A DNA stretch of 64,000 nt from positions 62,001 through 126,000 of the forward strand of contig NZ_CP021913.1 of the NCBI RefSeq assembly GCF_002814095.1, in the 5' to 3' direction. A program made the translations under genes and the position numbers. The DNA comes from Sagittula sp. P11. Lineage in GTDB: Bacteria; Pseudomonadota; Alphaproteobacteria; Rhodobacterales; Rhodobacteraceae. This document shows, piece after piece, positions 8,752 to 16,786 of this stretch (the stretch's first letter is position 1; the number at the start of each line of letters is the position of its first letter). The notes below the pieces were generated by a model that had not been told where the DNA came from, did not search any database, and saw nothing but the letters and a program-made list of their open reading frames with translations.

Positions 8752-9336
8752 TCAGGCCTCCAGTTCCGCGTCCCAGTAGAGGAAGTCGATCCAGCTGTCG
8801 TGCAGGTGGTTCGGCGGAAAGCGCCGCCCCATGTTCAGAAGCTCGCCCGCCGTGGGCTGCCGCGGCACCTTGCGCAGGCTCAGGCCCGACTGGCGCAGGC
8901 TCCGCGATCCCTTGCGCAGGTTGCAGGGCGCGCAGGCCGCCACGACGTTTTCCCAGCTCGTGATGCCGCCGCGCGCCCGCGGGATCACGTGATCGAAGGT
9001 CAGCTCCGCCTTGGTCCCGCAGTACTGGCAGCGGAATTCGTCCCTCAGAAAAAGATTGAAGCGCGTGAAGGCCACGCGCTTCTGGGGTTTCACGAAATCC
9101 TTCAGGACGACCACGCTGGGTATCCTGATGCTCATACTCGGGCTTCGGACGACCTCGTCGTATTCCGCCACGATGTCGACCCGGTCGAGAAACTTGGCCT
9201 TCACCGCTTCCTGCCACGTCCATAGGCTCAGCGGGTAGTAAGACAACGGCCTGTAATCCGCGTTCAGCACAAGCGCCGGATGGTGCCTCAGGGCGCCCGG
9301 CTCCCGTACGAATGTGGTTCTGAAATCTCCGTCCAT
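8752..9336 (-). CDS. HNH endonuclease
   Basis: A 194-residue HNH-family nuclease. The core zinc-binding module is in the second half: CQYC...LTFDHVIPRARGG....NVVAACAPCN, giving a CxxC pair, the DH general base, an Asn and a second CxxC pair. The N-terminal part (ALVLNADYRPLSYYPLSLW) is that of the small stand-alone HNH proteins common in proteobacteria and cyanobacteria. ATG 9336 has GGAGG 12 bases upstream; a GTG at 9378 would add 14 polar residues. No methyltransferase or other restriction partner is nearby. Its cellular role is not established; a housekeeping or repair function is more likely than restriction. Confidence 0.9.
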   Translation of the reverse strand: MDGDFRTTFVREPGALRHHPALVLNADYRPLSYYPLSLWTWQEAVKAKFLDRVDIVAEYDEVVRSPSMSIRIPSVVVLKDFVKPQKRVAFTRFNLFLRDEFRCQYCGTKAELTFDHVIPRARGGITSWENVVAACAPCNLRKGSRSLRQSGLSLRKVPRQPTAGELLNMGRRFPPNHLHDSWIDFLYWDAELEA

Positions 9337-9410
9337 TGCGGGACTCGTCCTCCGCTCCGTCTGCTCGCTTTCAAGCACCGGAGCGGGACGACCCGCCCCA
9401 GCTACATGCC

Positions 9411-9438
9411 ACTATATCTCGCGGCAACCTTCTGGCAA
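9411..9438 (-). promoter_or_regulatory. Candidate sigma-70-type promoter for the HNH gene
   Basis: Read on the minus strand: TTGCCA (9438-9433), a 16-base spacer, then TATAGT (9416-9411), about 70 bases before the HNH start codon. The AT-rich -10 stands out in GC-rich surroundings. It is inferred from consensus only. Confidence 0.4.
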
Positions 9439-9691
9439 GCCTTACAAGATGCTGTGGTCCAGCAGAGGAGTAGCCCCCGAATGTAATGCCTGTGTGACAG
9501 GCAGGTAGGGCACGGGGCAACCGGGTCCAGCCGGCGGCGGCGTGGCGGGCAGGTCAGCGTCCGCCGCATCTGCGACGATCGTTGACCGGACGCGGGCGTG
9601 CGCCCCCAAGGGCGGCAATGCGCCCGGCGCTCCCCGACAGGTCAGAACGGGAAACGGGCCGCCCTGTCCGCAGACCGGCCCGCAGCCGGCC
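9439..9691. other. Non-coding stretch between the HNH and carboxylesterase genes
   Basis: About 250 bases without a convincing coding frame. The right end (9652-9690) holds GC-rich inverted segments (CGGGCC..GGCCCG) that could form a terminator for the carboxylesterase gene beyond it, but no perfect hairpin with a U-tract is visible. I recognise no tRNA or other RNA in it. Confidence 0.5.
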
Positions 9692-10357
9692 TCAGAACCC
9701 GCACTTGTCGCGGATGAAGGCCAGCGCGACCGACAGCCCGTCGGGCGCGATGCCGTGGGCGGTGCCCTTCATGATGTGGGCATAGACCTCCTGGAAGCCC
9801 GCGCCCTGAAGCGCCTCCGCCGCGGCGGGAAGCGAATCCACCGGCACCACGTCGTCCATGTCGCCATGCACCAGCAGGATCGGCGGCTTGGACTGGACCT
9901 CGTCCGCCAGAAGCTCCGGCTGTAGCAGCCGGCCCGAGAAGCCGACGATCCCCGCCACCGCATCCTCGCGGCGCGGACCCACGTGCAGGCTCATCATCGT
10001 GCCCTGGCTGAAGCCGAAGAGGCAGACCTGCTCCGGCATGAGGTCCTCGTCCACCATCAGCGCGTCGAGAAAGGCGTTCAGGTCGTCGACCGCCCGCATC
10101 ATCCCGGCGGCCGCTTCCTCTTCGGAGGAGCCGTCGATCCACGGGATCGGGAACCACTGGAAGCCGAAGGGCGCGCCCGCGCAGGCCTCCGGTGCGTCGG
10201 GGGCGACGAACAGCGTGTCGGGCAGGTGTTCGCCCATCGGATCGGCCAGCCCCAGCAGGTCCGCCCCGTTCGCCCCGTAACCGTGCAGGAAGACCACGCA
10301 GGACCGTGTCTCCCCGGATACCGGCGCGCGGCGCCCTGCCTTCAGAACCCGTGTCAT
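9692..10357 (-). CDS. Phospholipase/carboxylesterase-family alpha/beta hydrolase
   Basis: A 221-residue serine esterase of the Abhydrolase_2 (YpfH/carboxylesterase) family, acting on small acyl esters in the cytoplasm. The oxyanion segment FLHGYGANG, the nucleophile elbow GFSQG, the Asp in DMDDVVPVDS and the His in TAHGIAPD make a complete triad. ATG 10357 is preceded by CAGGGAG; the open frame upstream to 10432 lacks family residues. Length matches the usual 210-225. The preceding hypothetical gene ends 23 bases away on the same strand, so co-transcription is likely. The natural ester is unknown. Confidence 0.9.
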   Translation of the reverse strand: MTRVLKAGRRAPVSGETRSCVVFLHGYGANGADLLGLADPMGEHLPDTLFVAPDAPEACAGAPFGFQWFPIPWIDGSSEEEAAAGMMRAVDDLNAFLDALMVDEDLMPEQVCLFGFSQGTMMSLHVGPRREDAVAGIVGFSGRLLQPELLADEVQSKPPILLVHGDMDDVVPVDSLPAAAEALQGAGFQEVYAHIMKGTAHGIAPDGLSVALAFIRDKCGF

Positions 10358-10380
10358 CGCTATACTCCCTGATCCCTCTG

Positions 10381-10779
10381 TCATTCCGGCGCGCAGGTCA
10401 TCCTGGCACCGCCCTCGAACCCGTCGGCCCATCGTTCGGCATAGGCATATTCACCGCCGTCGAGCGCGACCAGCACGAAGTCGTAGAAATCCGTCACCTC
10501 GCCCGCCGCATCGCGTATCTCGTGGCGGCAGCCCGGGTCGAGGTAATCCGTGCATCGCCCCGTGTCGTCGGTCACCGCACCGTCGGCGAGATTGGTCGAC
10601 GTGATGCGGTATCCCTCGGCGCCAAGCGTCAGCCGCAGGTCATACGTCTCGGTCGAGCCGTCCGCGTTGGCGAAGTCCATCCGCCCGGTGCAGACCGTGG
10701 GCACGTCGAAGGCCGCCGCGCAGGCCCCGGCCCAGATGATCGCGGCAACCGCCCCGAGACCCGTCCAGATACCGCTCAC
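10381..10779 (-). CDS. Hypothetical secreted protein
   Basis: A 132-residue protein I do not recognise. The start is GTG 10779-10777, overlapping the stop of the glycosylase gene (GTGA), with a GAGAGG site upstream. The N terminus (MSGIWTGLGAVAAIIWAGAC) looks like a signal peptide or membrane anchor, possibly a lipoprotein because Cys follows WAGA. The mature part is acidic and beta-rich, with four cysteines (VCTG, GRCTD, PGCRH, MTCAPE) that could form two disulfides in the periplasm. It lies between a DNA glycosylase and an esterase, which gives no functional hint. Confidence 0.7.
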   Translation of the reverse strand: MSGIWTGLGAVAAIIWAGACAAAFDVPTVCTGRMDFANADGSTETYDLRLTLGAEGYRITSTNLADGAVTDDTGRCTDYLDPGCRHEIRDAAGEVTDFYDFVLVALDGGEYAYAERWADGFEGGARMTCAPE

Positions 10780-11414
10780 GCAATGCCCTCTCGCTGTTTG
10801 CACACATGGTAGTAGGCCCAGAGCGCGCGCGCCGCAACCGATCTCCAGGGTGACCAGGCCTCGGCCATCTGGCGCAGCGCGCGTTCCTTCGGCCGTTCGC
10901 CAAGGTCGAACAGCAGTCGCGCGCCCTCCTGCAGGGCAAGGTCTCCGGGCGCAAAGACATCCGCGCGGCCAAGGCTGAACATCGCGTAGATCTCTGCCGT
11001 CCAGACACCGATCCCCTTCACCGACACGAGGGTCTTCACCACCTCGTCGGTGGGCATCCCGCGCAGGCCGTCGAAGTCGATGCCGGCAGAGGCCAGCGCC
11101 TGCGCATATGCCACCTTCTGCCGCGACAGCCCCAGCGCCTTCAGCTCATCGTCCGTGGCCCCGGCCACCGCCGCGGCGGAGGTCATGCCCGCCCCCTCCA
11201 GCCGCGCCCAGATCGCGCGCGCCGAGGCGACGCTGACCTGCTGGCTGACGATGGCGCTCAGAAGCTGCGCGAACCCGTCAGGCCGGCGCCGCAAGGGCAG
11301 CGGCCCGGTGGCCTCCAGCGCGGCGGCAAAGCGCGGCTCGCGCAGAGCCAGCCAGTCCGCCCCTTCCGCCACGCAGGCGTCGCCCACGATGATCCGCCCG
11401 ACACTCTCGCTCAT
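10776..11414 (-). CDS. DNA-3-methyladenine glycosylase, AlkA type
   Basis: A 212-residue helix-hairpin-helix base-excision glycosylase that removes alkylated purines. The HhH motif is LVSVKGIGVWTAEIYAMF and the catalytic aspartate follows in FAPGDLAL. The N-terminal 'LLSAIVSQQVSVASARAIW' helix is diagnostic of the AlkA/MAG group. It lacks the N-terminal domain of E. coli AlkA (282 residues), so it is the short MAG1-like form. ATG 11414 follows GGGAGAG; the longer open frame to 11555 is low-complexity and is not used. Cytoplasmic; no Ada-type regulator is nearby. Confidence 0.9.
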   Translation of the reverse strand: MSESVGRIIVGDACVAEGADWLALREPRFAAALEATGPLPLRRRPDGFAQLLSAIVSQQVSVASARAIWARLEGAGMTSAAAVAGATDDELKALGLSRQKVAYAQALASAGIDFDGLRGMPTDEVVKTLVSVKGIGVWTAEIYAMFSLGRADVFAPGDLALQEGARLLFDLGERPKERALRQMAEAWSPWRSVAARALWAYYHVCKQREGIA

Positions 11415-11598
11415 GGCACTCTCCCTTCGACGGCACCCTGCCGTCCGCAGCGCCCGGGCGCAATGCCCGCGCCGTCCGCTGTGCGGCGACCCGCTTCCTG
11501 CGCATTCCGGACCGGGCCGCGCGGCGCCCCGAAGAGGTCGTTCACGAGGACACATTCACCCCTTGCGATACCTCGCGGCTGGGCCTACGACTTCGCCC

Positions 11599-12828
11599 AT
11601 GACCACCCAGACCACGACCCAGCCCTCCGACACCCGCGCCCGGCGCAACGTCACCGTCCTCGTGCTCGCGCAGGCGCTTCTCGGGTCACAGATGCCGATG
11701 ATCTTCACCATCGGCGGCCTGGCCGGTCAAAGCCTCGCGCCCAACCCCTGCTACGCCACGCTGCCGATCTCGCTGATCGTTCTGGGGTCCATGCTGGCCG
11801 CCACGCCGGTCTCGGCGATCATGCAGAAATACGGGCGCCGCGCGGGCTTCTTCCTCGGCGCGGGCGCTGGTGCGGTGGGCGGTGCGATCGGCGCTTACGG
11901 GCTCCTGACCGCCTCCTTCACGATCTTCCTGCTGGGCAGCCTCGTGACCGGCATCTACATGTCTGCGCAGGGCTTCTACCGCTTCGCCGCCGCCGACACC
12001 GCCTCCGACGACTTCCGCCCCAAGGCGATCTCCTACGTCATGGCAGGCGGCCTCGCCTCCGCCGTCATCGGGCCGCAACTGGTGAAGTTCACCGCCGACA
12101 GCTACGTGATCCCCTTCCTTGGCACCTACGCCGGGGTGATCGCGATCAACCTGATCGGCGCCTGCCTGTTCTTGTTCCTCGACATCCCCAAACCCCCGGT
12201 CCCGGCCGAGGATGCACCGAAGGGCCGCACCCGGTGGGAGCTTCTGACCACCCCCCGCATCGGCGTGGCGGTGATCTGCGCCGCGGTCTCCTACGCGCTG
12301 ATGAACCTTGTGATGACATCGACACCGCTGGCGGTCGTCGGCTGCGGGTACGAGACCGGCGATGCCGCCAATGTCGTCACCGCGCACGTGCTCGCGATGT
12401 TCGCGCCCAGCTTCTTCACCGGCCACCTGATCGCGCGCTTCGGCGTCGAGCGGATCATGGCGACGGGCCTCGTCATCCTCGCGGGCGCGGGCGCCGTTGG
12501 CCTCTCGGGCGTGAACCTCGAACAGTTCTTCGTGGCGCTGGTCCTGCTCGGCATCGGCTGGAACTTTGGCTTTATCGGCGCAACCACCATGCTTTCCGGT
12601 GCCCATGAGGCGCACGAACGCGGTCGCATGCAGGGCTTGAACGACCTGATCGTCTTCGGCGCCGTCACCTTCGCCTCGCTGTCGTCGGGCGGGCTGATGA
12701 ACTGCTCGGGCGGCTCGCCGGTGCAGGGCTGGATGTCCGTGAACCTCGCCATGGCGCCCTTCCTCGTGCTGGCCGGCGGCGCGCTGATCTGGCTCTGGCT
12801 GCGCCCCAAGGACGTGGTCGAGGCCTGA
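11599..12828 (+). CDS. MFS transporter
   Basis: A 409-residue inner-membrane protein with about 12 predicted helices and the MFS layout. The A-like loop after helix 2 reads MQKYGRRAGFF, and the corresponding loop in the second half reads GHLIARFGVERIM. It resembles uncharacterised YdfJ/YnfM-like permeases of alphaproteobacteria; the substrate is unknown. ATG 11599 is used because the preceding open frame (from 11050) is antisense to the alkA-like gene. The next gene begins one base after the stop, so the two are translationally coupled. Confidence 0.9.
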   Translation: MTTQTTTQPSDTRARRNVTVLVLAQALLGSQMPMIFTIGGLAGQSLAPNPCYATLPISLIVLGSMLAATPVSAIMQKYGRRAGFFLGAGAGAVGGAIGAYGLLTASFTIFLLGSLVTGIYMSAQGFYRFAAADTASDDFRPKAISYVMAGGLASAVIGPQLVKFTADSYVIPFLGTYAGVIAINLIGACLFLFLDIPKPPVPAEDAPKGRTRWELLTTPRIGVAVICAAVSYALMNLVMTSTPLAVVGCGYETGDAANVVTAHVLAMFAPSFFTGHLIARFGVERIMATGLVILAGAGAVGLSGVNLEQFFVALVLLGIGWNFGFIGATTMLSGAHEAHERGRMQGLNDLIVFGAVTFASLSSGGLMNCSGGSPVQGWMSVNLAMAPFLVLAGGALIWLWLRPKDVVEA

Positions 12829-12829
12829 G

Positions 12830-13501
12830 ATGTGGCCCTTCCGTTCCCGCCCCAAGCAGATCATCGACAACGACCTCTGGGCCTGGATCCAGGAGCATTA
12901 CGACTGGGTGATGACCAACCGTCCCGACTGGTGGGACAAGGCCCGGCTGATCACCCCGTCGCGCCACCACTTCCGCGCCACGAGGGGCACCGACCAGTTC
13001 ATGGCCGAGGCCGTGCTGGCCGACATCTGCACCCTCACCGGCCAGCCGAACATCTTCCTGCTGGCCCCTCTGGCAGAGCTGCCCGACGAACTGGCGCATG
13101 AATACGGCAAGATGTCCGAGGTCGCCGGCACCTACCTGTATGACGACGCGCAGCCGGTGATCCAGTACAGCCCGCGCGGGCTCCGCCGCCCGGTGAGCTT
13201 CATCAACACGATGGTGCACGAGGTCATGCATGCCCGCCTCGCGCCCTACGCCGACGCCCTGCCCGGCGGCTACGAGATGCACGAACTGGCCACCGACCTG
13301 CACTGCATCATCGCGGGCTTCGGCGCGATCCAGATGACGGCCGCCGAGGAAAGCGGCTGGGCCGGCTACATGACCCAGCCCGCCCGCGCCGTGGCCCTGG
13401 CCGAGTTCCTGCACCACAAGGGCCTCGCCCCTGACAGCGCCAATCCTTGGCTGCCGCTGCGGTCGCAGACATGGCTGAAGAAGGCGCAACGCGACCTCTG
13501 A
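12830..13501 (+). CDS. Putative gluzincin-type metallopeptidase (HExxH), uncharacterised
   Basis: A 223-residue protein with no signal peptide and no name I can give. The sequence shows H130-E-V-M-H134 followed 18 residues later by E152-L-A-T-D156. This is the HExxH...ExxxD arrangement of gluzincin zinc proteases. Trp-rich N-terminal helices (DLWAWIQEHYDWVM) precede it. The start codon lies one base after the MFS stop (TGA-G-ATG), so expression is coupled to the transporter. Protease activity is an inference from the motif; the substrate is unknown. Confidence 0.75.
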   Translation: MWPFRSRPKQIIDNDLWAWIQEHYDWVMTNRPDWWDKARLITPSRHHFRATRGTDQFMAEAVLADICTLTGQPNIFLLAPLAELPDELAHEYGKMSEVAGTYLYDDAQPVIQYSPRGLRRPVSFINTMVHEVMHARLAPYADALPGGYEMHELATDLHCIIAGFGAIQMTAAEESGWAGYMTQPARAVALAEFLHHKGLAPDSANPWLPLRSQTWLKKAQRDL

Positions 13502-13574
13502 ACGCCCCAGCTTCCTCTCTAGGAGAGTGTCACCCGTGCGGGTCCGGCCAAACCGATGCCGCCCGCCCGGCCGC

Positions 13575-14354
13575 TCAGACCCTGCCGAACAGCCCCGCCT
13601 TCAGGCGCGCCAACCGAACCGTGGCCTCGGAGGGCATCACCGCCCCTGCCTTCACCCGCGTCGGATCGGCCACGACCCGCTTCAGCACCGCTTCGGCCAG
13701 CACACCGGGCATCAGCGCCGCCCGCGCCGCACGCGGCATCGCGGACTGCGCCGCCCGCGCCTCGCCCACCAGCTCCAGACCGCGCGCCGCCAGCGCCCCC
13801 ACCGCCTCGGAGCGCCCGTCGGCCAGCGGCAGCTTGCCGCGCGCCTCCAGCTCCGGCACCGCCCGCAGGTAGGCCGCCAGCCCCGATGCCGTCCCCAGCG
13901 CCCGCGCCGCACGCCCGTCGCGGTCGCCAAGGCACCTCGCCGCTACGGCCATCAGCCCGCCGCCCGTCGCCTCAAGGTAGGTCCACAACCCGTCCGCCTC
14001 GCCGAACGGCGCCTTCTCGATATCCGCCCGACGCGCTTCCACCAGCGCGTCCAGCACCGCGGCGCCCTCGGCGTCCAGCACCTCCGCCAGCGGCGTGACC
14101 ACCTCGTGCCGCCGTACCGCGCCGCCGCTGCCGATCTCGTCCAGCGCGTCGCGCCACCACTGCAGGCGCATCTCGGCGATCATCGGCTCTGCCGTTACCC
14201 AAGGGGCGCGCGCCACCTCGACGTTGAAGGCATACAAGGGGAACAGCGCCCGCCGCGCCTCGACCGGCGCCGCCATGGCCCCCGCGAAACGCTCCGGATC
14301 GCCGCGTTCGACGATTTCCGCGCAGGCATGCAGATCCGACCCGGGCGCGATCAT
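13575..14354 (-). CDS. Squalene/phytoene synthase-fold protein, NDUFAF6-like
   Basis: A 259-residue member of the squalene/phytoene synthase superfamily that does not look catalytic. Where true synthases have the first aspartate-rich motif (DDxxD), this one has LYAFNVEVARAPW, followed by MRLQWWRDALDEI. The second aspartate motif is also missing (GTASGLAAYLRAVPE). These are the features of NDUFAF6, the mitochondrial complex I assembly factor, and of its alphaproteobacterial relatives. ATG 14354 overlaps the stop of the methyltransferase gene by 4 bases, so it is the third gene of a cimA-methyltransferase-synthase-like operon. A role in respiratory-complex assembly is inference from family likeness. 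Confidence 0.82.
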   Translation of the reverse strand: MIAPGSDLHACAEIVERGDPERFAGAMAAPVEARRALFPLYAFNVEVARAPWVTAEPMIAEMRLQWWRDALDEIGSGGAVRRHEVVTPLAEVLDAEGAAVLDALVEARRADIEKAPFGEADGLWTYLEATGGGLMAVAARCLGDRDGRAARALGTASGLAAYLRAVPELEARGKLPLADGRSEAVGALAARGLELVGEARAAQSAMPRAARAALMPGVLAEAVLKRVVADPTRVKAGAVMPSEATVRLARLKAGLFGRV

Positions 14355-15061
14355 GACAGCCGCGCCACGCACAGGAGGTATCCGGTCTCGTCCCTGACCT
14401 GCCGCCAGGCCACGGCCTCCGCCGCGCAGAGGTCCAGCATCGCCGCCAGACGCGCATCGGCGTCCGGGCGCAATGCCGCGATCCGCGCTTCCATGGGCCG
14501 GTAATAGGCCTCCCAGCCCGCGTCCGGCACCTTCCGCGTGCCCACAACGTCGAAGCCGGCTGCCGTGACCGCCGCGGCGATCCCCTCCGCCGACTGCGCC
14601 GGGTACCCCTCCCAGAAGGCCCGCGCCTCTGCGCCCGGCGCGTCCGTGAAGAAACAGGGCTCCGAGAACGCCAGCACGCCGCCGGGCTTCAACGCCCGTG
14701 CCATGGCCGCCAGCCCGTCCCGAAGCCCGAGGAAATAGAGCGCACCCGCGCACCAGATCATGTCGTACGCCCCCGGCAACGCGCCAAGATCGCCCTCCAC
14801 GACCGACACCCGCGCCTCGCCCGCGAACCGCGCCGCTGCCTCCGCGACGAAACCCGCCGATTTGTCCACCGACACGACCCGCGCCCCCGGCACGGCGTCC
14901 AGCAAGGCGGCGATGTCGCCGCCCGGGCCGCAGCCCGCGTCGCAGATCACCGCGCCCTCCGGCAGCCCCGCCAGACCGCAGGCCCAGGCCACGTCCTCCG
15001 CCGTCCCCGGTCCTTCGCGCGGCAGGCCGCGATGCACGGTAAAGAACGCCTCCCAATCCAT
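14351..15061 (-). CDS. Class I SAM-dependent methyltransferase
   Basis: A 236-residue Rossmann-fold methyltransferase. Motif I is VICDAGCGPGGDI (residues 38-50), an acidic residue ends strand 2 (VVSVDKS), and 'VVEGDLGALPGAYDMIWCAG' covers the adenine and post-II region. The substrate cannot be read. Its ATG shares one base with the cimA stop (TGATG), and its stop overlaps the next start (ATGA), so the three genes form a coupled unit. It does not carry the sequence hallmarks I know for NDUFAF5 or BioC. Confidence 0.88.
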   Translation of the reverse strand: MDWEAFFTVHRGLPREGPGTAEDVAWACGLAGLPEGAVICDAGCGPGGDIAALLDAVPGARVVSVDKSAGFVAEAAARFAGEARVSVVEGDLGALPGAYDMIWCAGALYFLGLRDGLAAMARALKPGGVLAFSEPCFFTDAPGAEARAFWEGYPAQSAEGIAAAVTAAGFDVVGTRKVPDAGWEAYYRPMEARIAALRPDADARLAAMLDLCAAEAVAWRQVRDETGYLLCVARLS

Positions 15062-16677
15062 CAGGCCGCACCCGCCCGCACCAGCTTCCAGCGCACCGCG
15101 TCCAGCAGCGCCTCGAAGGAGGCATCGACGATGTTCGCCGACACGCCCACCGTCGCCCACCGCCGGCCCGAGGAATCCTCGCTGTCGATGATGACCCGCG
15201 TCACCGCCTCCGTGCCGCCCTGCGTGATCCGCACCTTGAAGTCCACCAGCCGCATGTCGTCGATGAACTCCTGGTAGGACCCGAGGTCCTTCGCCAGCGC
15301 CTTCGACAGGGCGTTCACCGGGCCGCGGTCGTTGCCTTCCTCGTCCATGGATTCAGAGACCGACAGCTTCTTCTCGCCGTCGACCTTCACCACCACCACC
15401 GCCTCCGACAGGGACACCATGCGGTTGTACTTGTTTTTTCGCCGCTCAACCGTCACGCGGTAGCGCTTCACCTCGAAGAACTCCGGCAGGAGCCCCAGCT
15501 CTTCCCGCGCCAGCAACTCGAAGGACGCCTGCGCGGTGTCGTAGGAATAGCCCTCCGCCTCCCGCGTCTTCACCAGTTCGAGGATGCGCGCCAGCGCCGG
15601 ATCGCCCGGCGCGACCTCCAGCCCGGCCTCCGCCAGCCTGCGCCGCAGGTTCGACTGCCCCGCCTGGTTCGACATCGGCACCACGCGCCGGTTGCCCACA
15701 AGGCCCGGGTCGATGTGCTCGTAGGTGGTGGGGTCCTTCAGGATCGCGCTCGCATGCAGCCCCGCCTTGTGCGCAAAGGCCGAGGCGCCGACATAGGCCA
15801 CCTGCTTCAGAGGCACCCGGTTCAGCACGTCGTCGAGCATCCGGCTCACCCGCGTCAGACCCTCCAGGGCCTCCCGGCTCACCCCGGTCTCGTAACGGCT
15901 GGCATAGGGCTCCTTCAGCAGAAGCGTCGGGATCAGCGCCGTGAGGTTGGCGTTGCCGCATCGCTCGCCCAGCCCGTTCAGCGTACCCTGGATCTGCCGC
16001 GCGCCCGCCTCCACCGCCGCAAGCGACCCGGCCACCGCCGTCTCGGTGTCGTTGTGCGTGTGGATGCCCACCTGCGCCCCCGGCACGCCCGCCGCGATCA
16101 CCTCTCCGACGATCCGGCCGATCTCGGCGGGCAGCGTGCCGCCGTTGGTGTCGCACAGCACGATCCAGCGCGCGCCCGCGTCCAGCGCCGCCTTCAGGCA
16201 GGACAGCGCATACGCCGGGTTCGCCTTGTAGCCGTCAAAGAAATGCTCCGCGTCGAACAGCGCCTCCCGCCCCGAGGCCACCAGATGCGCGACCGAGGCG
16301 CCGATGTTCTCAAGGTTCTCCTCCAGCGTGATCCCCAGCGCCGTGGTGACGTGGAAATCATGCGTCTTGCCCACGAGGCAGACCGCCGCCGTGCCCGCGT
16401 TCATCACCGCCGCCAGCACATCGTCGTTCTCGGCCGAACGCCCGGCCCGCTTGGTCATGCCGAAGGCCGTCAGCGTCGCCCGCGTCCGGCCCACCTCCTC
16501 GAAGAAGGCCGAATCCGTCGGGTTCGCCCCCGGCCAGCCGCCCTCGATATGATCGACGCCAAGCGCATCCAGCGCGGCGGCGATCTTCAGCTTCTCGGCG
16601 GTGGAGAACTGCACCCCCTGCGTCTGCTGGCCGTCGCGCAGCGTGGTGTCGTAAAGATAAAGCCGCTCGCGTGCCAT
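15061..16677 (-). CDS. cimA: (R)-citramalate synthase
   Basis: A 538-residue acyltransferase of the isopropylmalate synthase family that condenses pyruvate with acetyl-CoA to citramalate, the first step of the threonine-independent isoleucine route. The DRE-TIM barrel shows LYDTTLRDGQQTQG at the N terminus, metal ligands in GIHTHND, and LNGLGERCGNAN. The C-terminal LeuA-type regulatory domain spans about residues 390-530. The start 'MARERLYLYDTTLRDG' and overall length are those of the alphaproteobacterial CimA group. ATG 16677 is preceded by a G-rich ribosome site. First gene of a three-gene unit. Confidence 0.92.
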   Translation of the reverse strand: MARERLYLYDTTLRDGQQTQGVQFSTAEKLKIAAALDALGVDHIEGGWPGANPTDSAFFEEVGRTRATLTAFGMTKRAGRSAENDDVLAAVMNAGTAAVCLVGKTHDFHVTTALGITLEENLENIGASVAHLVASGREALFDAEHFFDGYKANPAYALSCLKAALDAGARWIVLCDTNGGTLPAEIGRIVGEVIAAGVPGAQVGIHTHNDTETAVAGSLAAVEAGARQIQGTLNGLGERCGNANLTALIPTLLLKEPYASRYETGVSREALEGLTRVSRMLDDVLNRVPLKQVAYVGASAFAHKAGLHASAILKDPTTYEHIDPGLVGNRRVVPMSNQAGQSNLRRRLAEAGLEVAPGDPALARILELVKTREAEGYSYDTAQASFELLAREELGLLPEFFEVKRYRVTVERRKNKYNRMVSLSEAVVVVKVDGEKKLSVSESMDEEGNDRGPVNALSKALAKDLGSYQEFIDDMRLVDFKVRITQGGTEAVTRVIIDSEDSSGRRWATVGVSANIVDASFEALLDAVRWKLVRAGAA

Positions 16678-16726
16678 CACCGTGCCCCCCGTTCCCGACA
16701 GGGCCGTCCCTGTGCTTCTCCGCTTT

Positions 16727-16765
16727 CCAAATACCTCCGGGGTCTGGGGCAGAGCCCCAGTCCGC
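16727..16765. repeat. Short copy of a family-specific intergenic hairpin repeat
   Basis: Contains CCAAATACCTCCGGGG followed by the perfect hairpin CTGGGGC-AGA-GCCCCAG (16744-16760). It shares the AAATACCTC core plus hairpin layout with the elements at 24111 and 38751. It lies between cysS and cimA and may act as a terminator between them. Confidence 0.55.
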
Positions 16766-16786
16766 ACTCTCCGGTCGCGCCACGCA

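Noticed and set aside
9439-9691. Possible tRNA or small RNA in the HNH-carboxylesterase gap
   Set aside because: I could not build a cloverleaf or a stable rho-independent structure with a U-tract.
13575-15125. Apparent 516-codon fusion of the NDUFAF6-like protein with upstream sequence
   Set aside because: Residues before ATG 14354 are a wrong-frame translation of the methyltransferase gene, unlike the real fusion at 43329-45242 where both halves are family sequence.
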